64,000 nucleotides of DNA from Sediminicola sp963974715 (lineage in GTDB: Bacteria > Bacteroidota > Bacteroidia > Flavobacteriales > Flavobacteriaceae): contig CAXBDK010000001.1 of NCBI GenBank assembly GCA_963974715.1, positions 248,001 through 312,000 of the forward strand, written 5' to 3'. Position numbers and translations under genes: made by a program. Position 1 is the stretch's first letter; the number at the start of each line of letters is the position of its first letter. Under the pieces are notes generated by a model. That model made no database searches, was not told the origin of the DNA, and saw nothing but the letters and a program-made list of their open reading frames with translations. Below, piece by piece: positions 34,549 to 43,318 of this stretch.

Positions 34549-35481
34549 ATGAAAAAAATACTGTTGGGATTGGCTATGTGCGCGACTGGTCTAAGCGTCC
34601 ACTCGCAGACATTGGAAGAATTAAAAGCTGAACAGGCCGCAAAAAAGGATTCTGTTACCGCCATCCAAGGAAGGGTGGATGCGATCCAGACAAGGATAGA
34701 TGCCCTTCCAGGCTGGAAAAAGGGCGCTTTTGGGACCATTGGGGGAAGCCTTTCGGAATTCAACGACTGGTATTCCAAAGGGATTCCAAATTCGTCGGCC
34801 GGCAACATAGGTTTTACGGTGAATGCCTATGCCAACCTTACACAGGAGAAATTCTTTTGGAGAAATGCTGCCAATCTTAACCTAAGTTGGGTAAAGATAG
34901 ATGATAAGGATGATCCGGAAGATGACGATAGCTTTCAGCAGGCCAATGATGTTTTTAACATTTCCTCCCTATACGGCTATCGCTTGAACAAGAGTTTTGC
35001 TGTTTCCGCATTGGGAGAATACAGGACCACCATCTTAAGTAACTTTAACGATCCTGGATATTTGGACTTGGGTGTGGGTGCCACATGGACCCCGATTCCC
35101 GATTTGGTAGTAGTTGTACATCCCTTAAACTATAACTTTGTATTCAGTGACGAGGATACCATATTTGAATCTTCATTGGGAGCGAAGATCGTAGCCGATT
35201 ATACCCGTCAACTGGGCAATATAAGTTTTAAGACCAACCTTTCCGCATTCCAGAGCTACAAGAGTTCAGACTATTCCAATTGGACATGGACCAACTCCTT
35301 TGGTTATACCCTTTGGAAAATGATAGGAGTAGGGTTCGATTTCGGTCTGCGCAAAAACAAACAGGAAGCCCTTAATTATGCCCTCAATGACCAAGCTGTC
35401 CCTGATCCCACCGCTACTTTTGATACCATAGACAATAAATTGCAAACATATTGGGTACTCGGGCTGAACTACTCTTTTTGA
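34549..35481 (+). CDS. DUF3078 outer-membrane-type protein
   Basis: A 310-residue exported protein with signal MKKILLGLAMCATGLSVHSQ. A short coiled-coil segment (TLEELKAEQAAKKDSVTAIQ and on) is followed by a transmembrane beta-barrel-like domain with repeating amphipathic strands ending in WVLGLNYSF, an aromatic C-terminal end as in outer-membrane barrels. DUF3078 proteins often follow the suf genes in Flavobacteriia. Their job is unknown. A terminator follows at 35523. Confidence 0.85.
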   Translation: MKKILLGLAMCATGLSVHSQTLEELKAEQAAKKDSVTAIQGRVDAIQTRIDALPGWKKGAFGTIGGSLSEFNDWYSKGIPNSSAGNIGFTVNAYANLTQEKFFWRNAANLNLSWVKIDDKDDPEDDDSFQQANDVFNISSLYGYRLNKSFAVSALGEYRTTILSNFNDPGYLDLGVGATWTPIPDLVVVVHPLNYNFVFSDEDTIFESSLGAKIVADYTRQLGNISFKTNLSAFQSYKSSDYSNWTWTNSFGYTLWKMIGVGFDFGLRKNKQEALNYALNDQAVPDPTATFDTIDNKLQTYWVLGLNYSF

Positions 35482-35522
35482 CCAGCTCCCATATCCTCAC
35501 AAAATGCAGATCCATTCGTTAT

Positions 35523-35547
35523 AAAAGCCCTTTTCAAAGGGCTTTTT
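35523..35547 (+). terminator. Terminator of the suf/DUF3078 transcript
   Basis: AAAAGCCCTTT (35523-35533), loop TC, AAAGGGCTTTT (35536-35546) plus T. It is a perfect 11-bp stem, 41 bases after the DUF3078 stop. A near copy lies at 35823. Confidence 0.85.
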
Positions 35548-35760
35548 GAATATATGGAAAGTGCTGATTCAAACTCATATGAACAGGGCCGACCCCAAAA
35601 ATTTATGGCCTTGGGAAGTTGTTCCACTCCGTTGCCGTTAGTCCGTAGCAGGTTTCCTCTTATAGATCTAAACAGGCAATCCGTACGATAGTCCGTAAAG
35701 TTATGTTGGTGCGGGTCATGAATCTTTCCAATAATAAAACATTATATAAAATTGCATTTA

Positions 35761-35850
35761 AACACAAATGTGGGGGATTGTCTACAGTTGGTCTCCCAAG
35801 GCACTGGGGAAGCATTTCAATGAAAAAGCCCTTTTTAAAGGGCTTTTTTT
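35761..35850 (+). ncRNA. Candidate small RNA between twin terminators
   Basis: The terminator at 35823-35850 cannot serve DUF3078, which already has one 300 bases upstream. A box TAAAATTG (35747-35754, one mismatch from TAnnTTTG) could start an RNA near 35761 that ends at 35850, about 90 bases. The stretch contains GGGG/CCCC-type pairing potential (GTGGGGGATTG with GGTCTCCC). No promoter -33 is seen. The second terminator may instead act on the minus strand for hflX. Confidence 0.35.
35823..35850 (+). terminator. Second, near-identical terminator
   Basis: AAAAAGCCCTTT (35823-35834), loop TT, AAAGGGCTTTTT (35837-35848) plus two T. The stem is 12 bp and symmetric, so it could stop transcription in both directions. 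Confidence 0.75.
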
Positions 35851-36092
35851 AGACAAATAGGTCTGGATAATTTGGTTTCCCGGTTAAACCCGGGAGAATG
35901 GTTTAAGGATCCGTAGGGACATTTGGGACCCTACTTATGGCACCTTAAGGTTCTGGTATTTCAGGGAATAAACACTATCACTTAAATACGCCCTAAATAT
36001 AGGGCATGATTTTGTAAAATCTAAATTTTTGAGATGAACCTATTGTAAAATATTATTTCCAATGCTTTATCTGGCATTTATTCCGAAAATGG

Positions 36093-37304
36093 TCAATACT
36101 CGTCCAAAAATTCCGGATAAAGGAAATTGTTATAGGGAAAGCGGGTCACATGGATATCACGTACCTCATCATAGACCCTTTTTCTAAAATCCTCTAAATT
36201 TTCTTTGTTCAGGGCCGATATAAAAATTGCGCGATCCCCCAATTTTTGCATCCACGTACTTTTCCATTCCCCAATGGTAAAATGTTTTGTGGTGCGTTCC
36301 GTGGTCAGATCATCCTCATCAATGGTCTCATGGTGGTACTGGTCTATTTTGTTGAAGACCATGATCGTTCTCTTATTGGAACTGTCTATTTCGTCCAATA
36401 TCAGGTTTACGGATGCGATATGCTCTTCAAATGTAGGGTGCGAAATATCAACTACGTGCAACAATAGATCGGCTTCGCGTACTTCGTCCAAGGTACTTTT
36501 AAAACTTTCCACCAACTGTGTAGGTAATTTTCTGATAAATCCCACGGTATCGGTCAACAGAAAAGGTAAATTACCGATGACCACCTTGCGGACGGTGGTG
36601 TCCAGGGTTGCAAAAAGTTTGTTTTCGGCGAATACCTCACTTTTGCTTATGACGTTCATCAGGGTGGATTTCCCAACATTGGTATACCCCACCAAGGCGA
36701 CACGTACCAAGGTGCCACGGTTTCCCCTTTGGGTTTCCATCTGCCTGTCTATCTTGGTCAGCTTCTTTTTTAAAAGGGAAATACGGTCGCGTACGATACG
36801 TCTGTCCGTCTCGATCTCGGTTTCTCCCGGACCTCTCATTCCAATACCACCTTTTTGCCGTTCCAAATGCGTCCAGAGTCCGGTTAGCCTGGGCAGGAGA
36901 TATTCATACTGTGCCAGTTCCACTTGTGTTCGGGCATAACTGGTCTGAGCCCTCTGGGCAAAAATATCCAGTATGAGACTGGTCCTGTCCAAAATCTTGC
37001 AGCGTAGCTGTCGTTCTATGTTCCGTTGCTGACCTGGGGTAAGCTCATCGTCAAAAACGACCGTTCCTATGTCATTTTGTTGCACATAGGCCTCCACCTC
37101 AAGCAGCTTTCCACTGCCAATGTAGGTCTTTGGGTTGGGGAGGTCTATCCGTTGCACAAATCTTTTTGAAACTTCCCCTCCGGCCGTATAGGTAAGGAAT
37201 TCCAGTTCGTCCAAATATTCGGTGACCGTTTCCTCATCCTGTTCCCTATTGATTACGCCAATAAGGACCACTTTTTCATATTCAATTACTTTCTTCTCTA
37301 TCAT
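36093..37304 (-). CDS. hflX: GTPase HflX
   Basis: A 403-residue ribosome-associated GTPase that splits stalled 70S ribosomes, for example in heat stress. The N-terminal HflX domain (about residues 10-180) includes VFDDELTPGQQRNIER and the GGIGMRGPGETEIE loop. The G domain follows with G1 GYTNVGKST near 208, G3 DTVGFIRKLP near 252 and G4 NKID near 317. It is a single gene with a -7 box of its own. Confidence 0.95.
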   Translation of the reverse strand: MIEKKVIEYEKVVLIGVINREQDEETVTEYLDELEFLTYTAGGEVSKRFVQRIDLPNPKTYIGSGKLLEVEAYVQQNDIGTVVFDDELTPGQQRNIERQLRCKILDRTSLILDIFAQRAQTSYARTQVELAQYEYLLPRLTGLWTHLERQKGGIGMRGPGETEIETDRRIVRDRISLLKKKLTKIDRQMETQRGNRGTLVRVALVGYTNVGKSTLMNVISKSEVFAENKLFATLDTTVRKVVIGNLPFLLTDTVGFIRKLPTQLVESFKSTLDEVREADLLLHVVDISHPTFEEHIASVNLILDEIDSSNKRTIMVFNKIDQYHHETIDEDDLTTERTTKHFTIGEWKSTWMQKLGDRAIFISALNKENLEDFRKRVYDEVRDIHVTRFPYNNFLYPEFLDEY

Positions 37305-37320
37305 AAAGCTTATTATAGTA

Positions 37321-37328
37321 CAAATCTA
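37321..37328 (-). promoter_or_regulatory. hflX -7 box
   Basis: TAGATTTG on the minus strand (37328-37321) matches TAnnTTTG, 16 bases before the hflX ATG at 37304. No TTG at -33. Confidence 0.5.
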
Positions 37329-37680
37329 ATGAATTGTTGCCTTGTGGGATTTGTATTTTTGGACCCAAAACACAAAATACTGCCGTATTTGGCCAATTAG
37401 TCCACTAATGGGGAATATCGTGACCGTGATTCCCATTGGAGGTGCATCGAAGCCGACCACACAGTGCATACGGAGGAAGACTACCATAGCTTCGGACGAA
37501 AAGGAGTAGGAGCATTACAATGGGGTTTTAATGGGTCAAAAGGTTGTTTTGGCTTTACCCCGAACACGTATGCCATTGCCCCGTGGGGGTCGGCCATTCC
37601 GAAAAGGAATAGATGCCCTTAAAAGTTAATTTTACTCCATAAGCCTTGTCGGTAAATTTTAAGGGATAGCGCGGCATATT

Positions 37681-37727
37681 TCTCGGCAAGGGATCCGAGA
37701 AAGTATTTGCTTACATTTCAAAATGTA
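37681..37727. promoter_or_regulatory. Two inverted repeats upstream of the subtilase
   Basis: TCTCGG (37681-37686) pairs with CCGAGA (37695-37700) across 8 bases. TACATTT (37712-37718) pairs with AAATGTA (37721-37727) across CA. The second is the shape of a dimeric regulator site. Neither has a T-tract. Confidence 0.35.
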
Positions 37728-37780
37728 CCTTATTTTTCTGTAAATAATACCTTACGAAGAGGGAAAACGCCCTTAAACCT

Positions 37781-37816
37781 TGTATTTCAACGAATAAACC
37801 GTGTATTTAAACGAAT
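37781..37816 (+). repeat. Direct repeat TGTATTTnAACGAAT, 21 bases apart
   Basis: TGTATTTCAACGAAT (37781-37795) and TGTATTTAAACGAAT (37802-37816) differ at one base. The start-to-start distance is 21 bases, two helical turns. A possible -7 box TATATTCG lies at 37834-37841, one mismatch from consensus, so the pair sits where an activator would bind for the subtilase gene at 37870. Confidence 0.55.
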
Positions 37817-37869
37817 TCATTAAGGTTTGTCGTTATATTCGTAGTCCAAATCTTAATAAACCTACTGTC

Positions 37870-40083
37870 ATGGAGTACAATATTCCTACAAGCCTCCCAA
37901 CTTGTAAGCGTATTTTCCTAACGCTTATTTTATTTTCATCCATATTTGCTACTGGTCAGAACCAAGAGCAGTCAATGAAGATCAAAGGGCAGTACAATTC
38001 TTTAAAAATGCAGGCCATTACAAAAGAATTATCCAAGGATTTTACCGCTTCCAAAGAACGGATGATGAATATGGCCAAAGCCAAGGGCTGGATCGTTTCC
38101 AAGACCCTTGACAACGGTAATTTTATTGAACTTCAAGAAGTAGGTCCCGACGGGGCCCCAATATACTACACTACGTTTAACGACCATGTTAGCAATGTTT
38201 CCCGCGCCAATACATTGTATAGCGGGGGACTTCTAAAATTGGACCTGACCGGAAAGGGAATGAAGGTGGGTGTTTGGGATGGGGGAGTGGCCAGGACCTC
38301 CCACCAAGAGTTCAGCAATAGGGCGATCATAGGAGATGCCGCACATAGCTTGAGTCCCCACGCCACTATGGTACTTGGCACCCTTATTGCGACCGGGATA
38401 AAGGAAAGGGCCAGGGGAGTGGCCTTTATGGCCAATGCCACCACCAACGATTGGACCCGTGACAAACTTGAAGTGGCCGAGGCCGCAGCCAATGGATTGT
38501 TGCTTTCCAATCATTCCTATGGGATCGAGAGCGAGCGGGTGCCAGATTGGTACTTTGGATCCTATATCAAGGTATCCCAAGACTGGGACAAGATCATGTT
38601 CAACGCACCTTATTATTTAATGGTGACCGCTGCGGGAAATTCACAAAAAATGGGGCACAATAGCGCTCCGATCCACGGAACATCTGCTCAGGGATTTGAC
38701 CTGATGTTGGGTTTTGCCGCGTCAAAGAATGGCATTACCGTTTCGGCGGTGGATACCGAAATTGATTCCCAAGGAAATATCAGCTCCGCTTCAGTAGCAA
38801 ATTACAGCAGCTTCGGACCTATGGATGATGGTCGGATAAAGCCGGACATCGCTGGCGGGGGTAATGGAATTTATGCACCCAACTCTACTACCAATACCAG
38901 TTATGATACCTCCTCGGGAACATCCTTGGCTACCCCCGGTATCACGGGATCGATGTTGTTGCTACAGGAATACTACGAGCGTCTGAACGGAAATTTTATG
39001 AAGGCGGCAACACTTAAGGGAATTGTGCTGCATACGGCAGATGATGTGGCCGCGGATGGACCCGATTACAAAATGGGATGGGGCGTGATGAACTCCAAAA
39101 AAGGGGCGGAACTGATTGCAGGAAGGGACTATACTTCACTTATAAAGGAAGATACTTTGATAATGGATGGGTCTAAGACCTTTACCGTCATCGCATCTGG
39201 CAAGCAACCACTGATCGCTTCGATATCCTGGACCGATCCGGCCTCCGATCATGTCAACAAAGGAGAAGTGAACGACCTTACACCTGCCCTTGTAAATGAC
39301 TTGGATATACGGGTGTATAAGGATGGCCGTGAATATCTTCCGTGGAAACTGAGTGCTGCCAATGCCACTTCAGCGGCCACAAGAGGGGACAATAGGGTAG
39401 ATCCTTTTGAAAGGATAGATATTGAAGGGGCATCTGGAACCTATACCATTGTGGTTACACATAAGGGCCAGTTGCTGGAGGGTACCCAAAATTTTTCGTT
39501 GATCGTCTCCGGAATAAAAATGAACGATTGTAATGTTACCGCGCCGATTGGTGCAACCTTTGGCTCCGTAACCGATACATCCGTAGAAATTGGATGGGAG
39601 GCACAGCAGGATGCACTTTTTGAAGTCAGCTACAGGGACATGACCACCGAAACTTGGAAAACCGAATACACCTATGAATCCGAACTTTTAATAGGTGATC
39701 TAAAAATCGGATCAAAATATGAAGTCCGTTTACGAACCTATTGCAGTGAGAACATAGCCTCGGAACAGTCGGAAGGCCTAGAGTTCATATTTAACGGCTT
39801 GCAGACGGATGTGGAAGAAGAAAATCTGACATATGGGGAATTCTCCGCGGATACGCCTTTACATTTTTCGATCTATCCCAATCCGGCCGCTGAAAGGATC
39901 AGTTTTAACGGGATAAAGGGCGGAAATGCCAAGTACGCCATTTTGACCACAACGGGGCTTACGGTCAAGACAGGGGATGCCAACGGCAGTGAGATCGATG
40001 TTACATCCTTGGCATCCGGCTTGTACATTCTTTCGGTACAAGATCTACAGGGGGTCAGTAGTACCCGTTTTTATAAGGATTAG
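37870..40083 (+). CDS. Secreted S8 family serine peptidase with T9SS sorting domain
   Basis: A 737-residue exported subtilase. The signal peptide spans about residues 1-30 (ends FATGQ). A propeptide-like region runs to about 120. The catalytic triad is visible: Asp137 in VGVWDGG, His164 in SPHATMV and Ser352 in GTSLATPG, with the oxyanion Asn257 in TAAGNS. A jelly-roll or P-domain-like part (about 440-555) and a fibronectin III domain (about 560-635) follow. The last 75 residues (FSIYPNPAAERISF to GLYILSVQD) are a type A T9SS C-terminal domain, so the enzyme should be secreted across the outer membrane by the type IX system. I chose the ATG at 37870 because the signal peptide starts near it. 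An ATG at 37801 adds 23 residues. Confidence 0.92.
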   Translation: MEYNIPTSLPTCKRIFLTLILFSSIFATGQNQEQSMKIKGQYNSLKMQAITKELSKDFTASKERMMNMAKAKGWIVSKTLDNGNFIELQEVGPDGAPIYYTTFNDHVSNVSRANTLYSGGLLKLDLTGKGMKVGVWDGGVARTSHQEFSNRAIIGDAAHSLSPHATMVLGTLIATGIKERARGVAFMANATTNDWTRDKLEVAEAAANGLLLSNHSYGIESERVPDWYFGSYIKVSQDWDKIMFNAPYYLMVTAAGNSQKMGHNSAPIHGTSAQGFDLMLGFAASKNGITVSAVDTEIDSQGNISSASVANYSSFGPMDDGRIKPDIAGGGNGIYAPNSTTNTSYDTSSGTSLATPGITGSMLLLQEYYERLNGNFMKAATLKGIVLHTADDVAADGPDYKMGWGVMNSKKGAELIAGRDYTSLIKEDTLIMDGSKTFTVIASGKQPLIASISWTDPASDHVNKGEVNDLTPALVNDLDIRVYKDGREYLPWKLSAANATSAATRGDNRVDPFERIDIEGASGTYTIVVTHKGQLLEGTQNFSLIVSGIKMNDCNVTAPIGATFGSVTDTSVEIGWEAQQDALFEVSYRDMTTETWKTEYTYESELLIGDLKIGSKYEVRLRTYCSENIASEQSEGLEFIFNGLQTDVEEENLTYGEFSADTPLHFSIYPNPAAERISFNGIKGGNAKYAILTTTGLTVKTGDANGSEIDVTSLASGLYILSVQDLQGVSSTRFYKD

Positions 40084-40793
40084 ACCTTTATGATTTCCCC
40101 TTCCTCCAAAAGAGGTTCATTGCGGAGGCGTAACATGACCTGTACAGTTGTGACCACATCGAGTTCGCAATAGGTGATGATTCTATCCACATCCGAATCT
40201 TTGTAGTATACATCCTTTACCATACTTCCATCGATATCCTCCTTGGGGGAGGGAATGCCCAGGACATGGGCCATCAGCTTTAAAGAGGTATAATGTTTAT
40301 AGTCCCCAAATTTCCATAGCTCCATGGTGTCCAAATGGGGAATTTCCCAAGGTTTTTTTCCGAAAAGGTCCAGTTTGGAAGGGAGCAAAATGCCATTAAT
40401 GATCATTCGCCTAGCGATGTACGGAAAATCAAACTCCTTTGAATTATGGCCGCACAAAAGGTATTTTGGGTGGGCGAAATAGGAATCCAAAAGTGCCTTG
40501 AATTCCTTTAACAGTATAAGCTCTGTGCCGTGAAAACTGGTTACCCTTAATGAACGGGTATCCCCTTTCATCTTAAAATAGCCCACGGAGATACAGATGA
40601 TCTTTCCGAATTCGGCCCATATGCCGGCCCTTTCATAAAATTCCTCCGCCGTTTGTTCCTCTTTTCGCTGGTACTGTGATTTCTGTTCCCAAAGCATCCT
40701 TTCACTTTCATCCAGTTCATGGAAATGTTCCCGTTGCGGAACGGTCTCTATATCCAAAAATAAAATGTTTGCAAGGTCTATTTTATGTAACAT
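40080..40793 (-). CDS. 3'-5' exonuclease, PolB-like (DnaQ/RNase H fold)
   Basis: A 237-residue protein of the predicted PolB-like exonuclease family. The three exonuclease motifs are visible: Exo I NILFLDIETVPQ near residue 9, Exo II LCGHNSKEFDFPYIARRM near 112, and Exo III ITYCELDVVTTVQVML near 208. These hold the two-metal acidic site. No polymerase domain is attached. Its role, perhaps DNA repair, is unknown. The stop overlaps the convergent subtilase stop by 4 bases. It starts directly after the DUF4153 gene stop, so the two are co-transcribed. Confidence 0.85.
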   Translation of the reverse strand: MLHKIDLANILFLDIETVPQREHFHELDESERMLWEQKSQYQRKEEQTAEEFYERAGIWAEFGKIICISVGYFKMKGDTRSLRVTSFHGTELILLKEFKALLDSYFAHPKYLLCGHNSKEFDFPYIARRMIINGILLPSKLDLFGKKPWEIPHLDTMELWKFGDYKHYTSLKLMAHVLGIPSPKEDIDGSMVKDVYYKDSDVDRIITYCELDVVTTVQVMLRLRNEPLLEEGEIIKV

Positions 40794-42575
40794 CTACCTC
40801 CTTTTTAAAAATAACAATATGGCCGCATTGTTCAGCACGACCGAATCCGCCTTTTGGTAAAAGTCGAGCTCTGTAAATACAAGCCTTATATACAGGCTGT
40901 CATTTTCTTTTGTCAGCTGCAGGGTTTCCGTATCCAACGTATTTAGGTCGGGATATTGGCCCAGGGACATCAATTTTTTATGTAAGGGAATGGAGAGGGC
41001 AGGTGGGCCGTTCCTTTTTTCAACTAGTATAAGTTCGTTCGGAATTTTATGGAATTCAATATGGTATTTCCCTATTTTTCCGACCTCCCGGTCAACCTGA
41101 TTGGTCCTAAAATAAGAGAAATGTTCAAAACCTGGAATGCTGTCGCTATAGGAATTTCCGGCTGGGCCATAATAATGGTGGTAATTTCGGTCCCATTCGG
41201 AAGCGGTACCATTTTTATCCAATGAAATCCTTAAGGAATCCAGGACCTTTTCGTGGTGTAAATAATTGGATTCCGTCCATGAACCTTTCAAAGCCTGTTC
41301 AAAATTGATGCCTACTACGCCATCCAGACGCGAAAGTGAGCCCCGTTCGTATAAATAATGCAATATAGATCTTAGCCGTCCATAGGAGTCCGCTGTTGCA
41401 CGAAGGTCGTTGTTCCTTACCGTTGCATAAATTTTGGAAAATTGAGCCGTCTGACTTGCCTTTGATATGTTAAAGGCCCCCCATGGACCAAAAGAGGCCG
41501 AGAGGGCGAGCAAAAAAAGGGAGATTGGCAGCACCCGAAGGTCTTTTTTTGAGGCAACCAAGAAATAGAGTGTATTTCCCAAAATCCATAGTGCGAGGAT
41601 AAGAACGAAATACCTGTTCTCCGTAATCCCATAGTCCAATATCCTTCTAAGGATGGCAAGGAAGAGTAGCGCGATCAAAGGGCACATGAGCAGGTGGAAC
41701 CAAGGATGGAAGTTTTTGAAAAAACCATTTTGATTACTTTTTTGAAGCGGTAATAAAAGGGCCTGCAGTGTAAATCCCAATAAGGCCAATATGATGACAA
41801 GATTGGATACCCAGCCTCTGGGGAGTTCCCAGGCCATTATAATTTTGAATCCATAGGCATATAAGATCACTAAGTAGAGCATGGACAGGGGAACCAGGAT
41901 ATATTTGGTCATTACTTCCATGGGCTTTCCAAATGTTACGGGGCTGGAATCGGTAAGGGTTTTAGGAAAATCGGATAGGAAGATCCAAGTATTGGCAACA
42001 CCCATACAGAGAATGAACAATTGCCCATATCTTTTGGAATCTAGTTGGTGGTCGAACAGAAATTTAATGGCCATGAGCGCTAGAACAAGGCCCAAATAAA
42101 GGATGGCCGTAAAGAGCAGGCTTCTTCCGATCGCGGTCCCTACATTTCCCAAATACCGCCAATGGGCTTCGTTGTCCCTATTTTGCAGAAATGGTGAAAA
42201 GAGGATAAAGAGATGTCCAGAAAGCAGAAATAAAAAAAAACGGATCATGTATGTGGGATCGGCTCCGTACGGGGTGGGTGGTGGTAAATGGTAATGGAAC
42301 AGTCCCAATAACAGTAAAAGACATCCCTTGGTCCATAACAATCTTTTGGTGTTGTTGGTGCGTTCCAGTAATAACTGTAGGCCTATGAGCCAGCTTGTCC
42401 CCAAGATGAGTGTCAAAAGGGTGTTTTTATGTTCCTGAAATAGGGAGGAGGAATCCATTTCCACAACATACACACAAAAGAACGATCCCAAAAAAACCCA
42501 GCCCATTACCACAGGAAACCTGTTAAAAGTACTCCGTGCCTTGACGGATATTTTTTTTATGCTGGAGAGGATCAT
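40794..42575 (-). CDS. DUF4153 family multi-pass membrane protein
   Basis: A 593-residue integral membrane protein with roughly twelve hydrophobic segments in the first 400 residues (for example VVMGWVFLGSFFCVYVV and SHLFILFSPFLQ). The last 190 residues are soluble and would lie outside the membrane core. The arrangement and motifs fit DUF4153, whose function is unknown. The last codon touches the start of the exonuclease gene. The upstream DNA holds two copies of a palindromic site (42712 and 42826). Confidence 0.75.
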   Translation of the reverse strand: MILSSIKKISVKARSTFNRFPVVMGWVFLGSFFCVYVVEMDSSSLFQEHKNTLLTLILGTSWLIGLQLLLERTNNTKRLLWTKGCLLLLLGLFHYHLPPPTPYGADPTYMIRFFLFLLSGHLFILFSPFLQNRDNEAHWRYLGNVGTAIGRSLLFTAILYLGLVLALMAIKFLFDHQLDSKRYGQLFILCMGVANTWIFLSDFPKTLTDSSPVTFGKPMEVMTKYILVPLSMLYLVILYAYGFKIIMAWELPRGWVSNLVIILALLGFTLQALLLPLQKSNQNGFFKNFHPWFHLLMCPLIALLFLAILRRILDYGITENRYFVLILALWILGNTLYFLVASKKDLRVLPISLFLLALSASFGPWGAFNISKASQTAQFSKIYATVRNNDLRATADSYGRLRSILHYLYERGSLSRLDGVVGINFEQALKGSWTESNYLHHEKVLDSLRISLDKNGTASEWDRNYHHYYGPAGNSYSDSIPGFEHFSYFRTNQVDREVGKIGKYHIEFHKIPNELILVEKRNGPPALSIPLHKKLMSLGQYPDLNTLDTETLQLTKENDSLYIRLVFTELDFYQKADSVVLNNAAILLFLKRR

Positions 42576-42711
42576 TCACAAGCCGCTTAAACGGGTTCGT
42601 TATTAAAAATACAACAAAATATGTAAAGGGAATAGTAGGCTCTATTCCTAATTGACATTGAAAAGGGATTATTCCATAAAGTACTGTTGCGTTTAAGCGA
42701 GAAAGGGAATG

Positions 42712-42723
42712 GACCGGACGGTC
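42712..42723. promoter_or_regulatory. Palindromic site GACCGGACGGTC (possible TetR-type operator)
   Basis: GACCG-GA-CGGTC is a perfect inverted repeat with a 2-base centre. It lies 137 bases upstream of the DUF4153 gene. A second copy with one base change is at 42826. Sites of the GACCGnnCGGTC shape are common for TetR-family repressors. None is encoded in this window. Confidence 0.4.
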
Positions 42724-42825
42724 TGTATTTATCATTGTGCGTTTTCGAAAAGGGCGCAAATACGGGTCGATAGGATGGATTATGGCGTTGAACTACAAAA
42801 TCCGACTTGGTCTTTTTATAAAACC

Positions 42826-42837
42826 GACCGGATGGTC
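42826..42837. promoter_or_regulatory. Second copy GACCGGATGGTC of the palindromic site
   Basis: It differs from the first copy in one base and extends to CCGACC-GGAT-GGTCGG (42824-42839), a perfect 6-bp inverted repeat. It lies immediately after the ogt stop, 114 bases from the first copy, in the same intergenic gap. Confidence 0.4.
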
Positions 42838-42841
42838 GGAA

Positions 42842-43318
42842 TCAATCGAATAAAGATTGTTGTTTCCAGGGATTTTCGTGGTCCAGTAACCATTGTTTTC
42901 GCATAAGGCCCCCTGCATAGCCCGTAAGCGACCCATCACTGCCTATCACCCTATGGCAGGGCACGACGATCCATAACGGATTTTTGCCATTCGCTGCGGC
43001 CACCGCCCTGATGGCCTTTGGGTCGCCCAATTTTTTGGAGAGGTCCATGTAGGAAACTGTTTTCCCGAAAGGAATCGTAAGCAGTTCTTTCCAAACCTTT
43101 TTTTGGAATTCAGTGCCTTCTGGATTGAGCGAAAGGCTGAAGGTTTGTCGCCTACCATCAAAATATTCCCGGAGTTGATATGCGGCATCCTCAAGCACCT
43201 CTGGGAGGATGTCTGTTGGTGGCACTGCTGCATCCAGTACCGAAATACTGGAGAGACCTTCCCGATCGCCGGTCAGTTGGGCCGTTCCCAAGGGAGTCTG
43301 TACAAAGGCAGTTTCCAT
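42842..43318 (-). CDS. ogt: Methylated-DNA--protein-cysteine S-methyltransferase
   Basis: A 158-residue suicide repair protein that takes methyl from O6-methylguanine. The acceptor Cys121 is in IVVPCHRVIGSDGSLTGYAGG, and the helix-turn-helix GTEFQKKVWKELLTIPFGKTVSY is the DNA-binding part. The helix that reads DNA has AIRAVAAANGKNP. Length fits Ogt without an Ada-type N-terminal domain. It starts directly at the stop of the CNNM gene upstream, so both share a transcript. Confidence 0.95.
   Translation of the reverse strand: METAFVQTPLGTAQLTGDREGLSSISVLDAAVPPTDILPEVLEDAAYQLREYFDGRRQTFSLSLNPEGTEFQKKVWKELLTIPFGKTVSYMDLSKKLGDPKAIRAVAAANGKNPLWIVVPCHRVIGSDGSLTGYAGGLMRKQWLLDHENPWKQQSLFD

Larger units (their letters stand above)
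35548..36092. other. Intergenic region between DUF3078 and hflX
   Basis: No recognised gene. It holds a second terminator (35823-35850), a candidate small RNA before it, and two further inverted repeats: GTAGGG/CCCTAC (35913-35918 and 35929-35934) and GCCCTA-AATA-TAGGGC (35990-36005). The latter lies 85 bases past the hflX stop on the minus strand, without a T-tract. Confidence 0.5.
37329..37869. other. Intergenic region upstream of the secreted subtilase
   Basis: About 540 bases without a supported gene. The last 190 bases before the protease gene contain several symmetric or repeated elements, listed separately. Confidence 0.5.

Noticed and set aside
35553..35690. Plus-strand 45-codon frame between the twin terminators
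   Set aside because: It begins 6 bases after the first terminator with no promoter in between and has no recognisable pattern.
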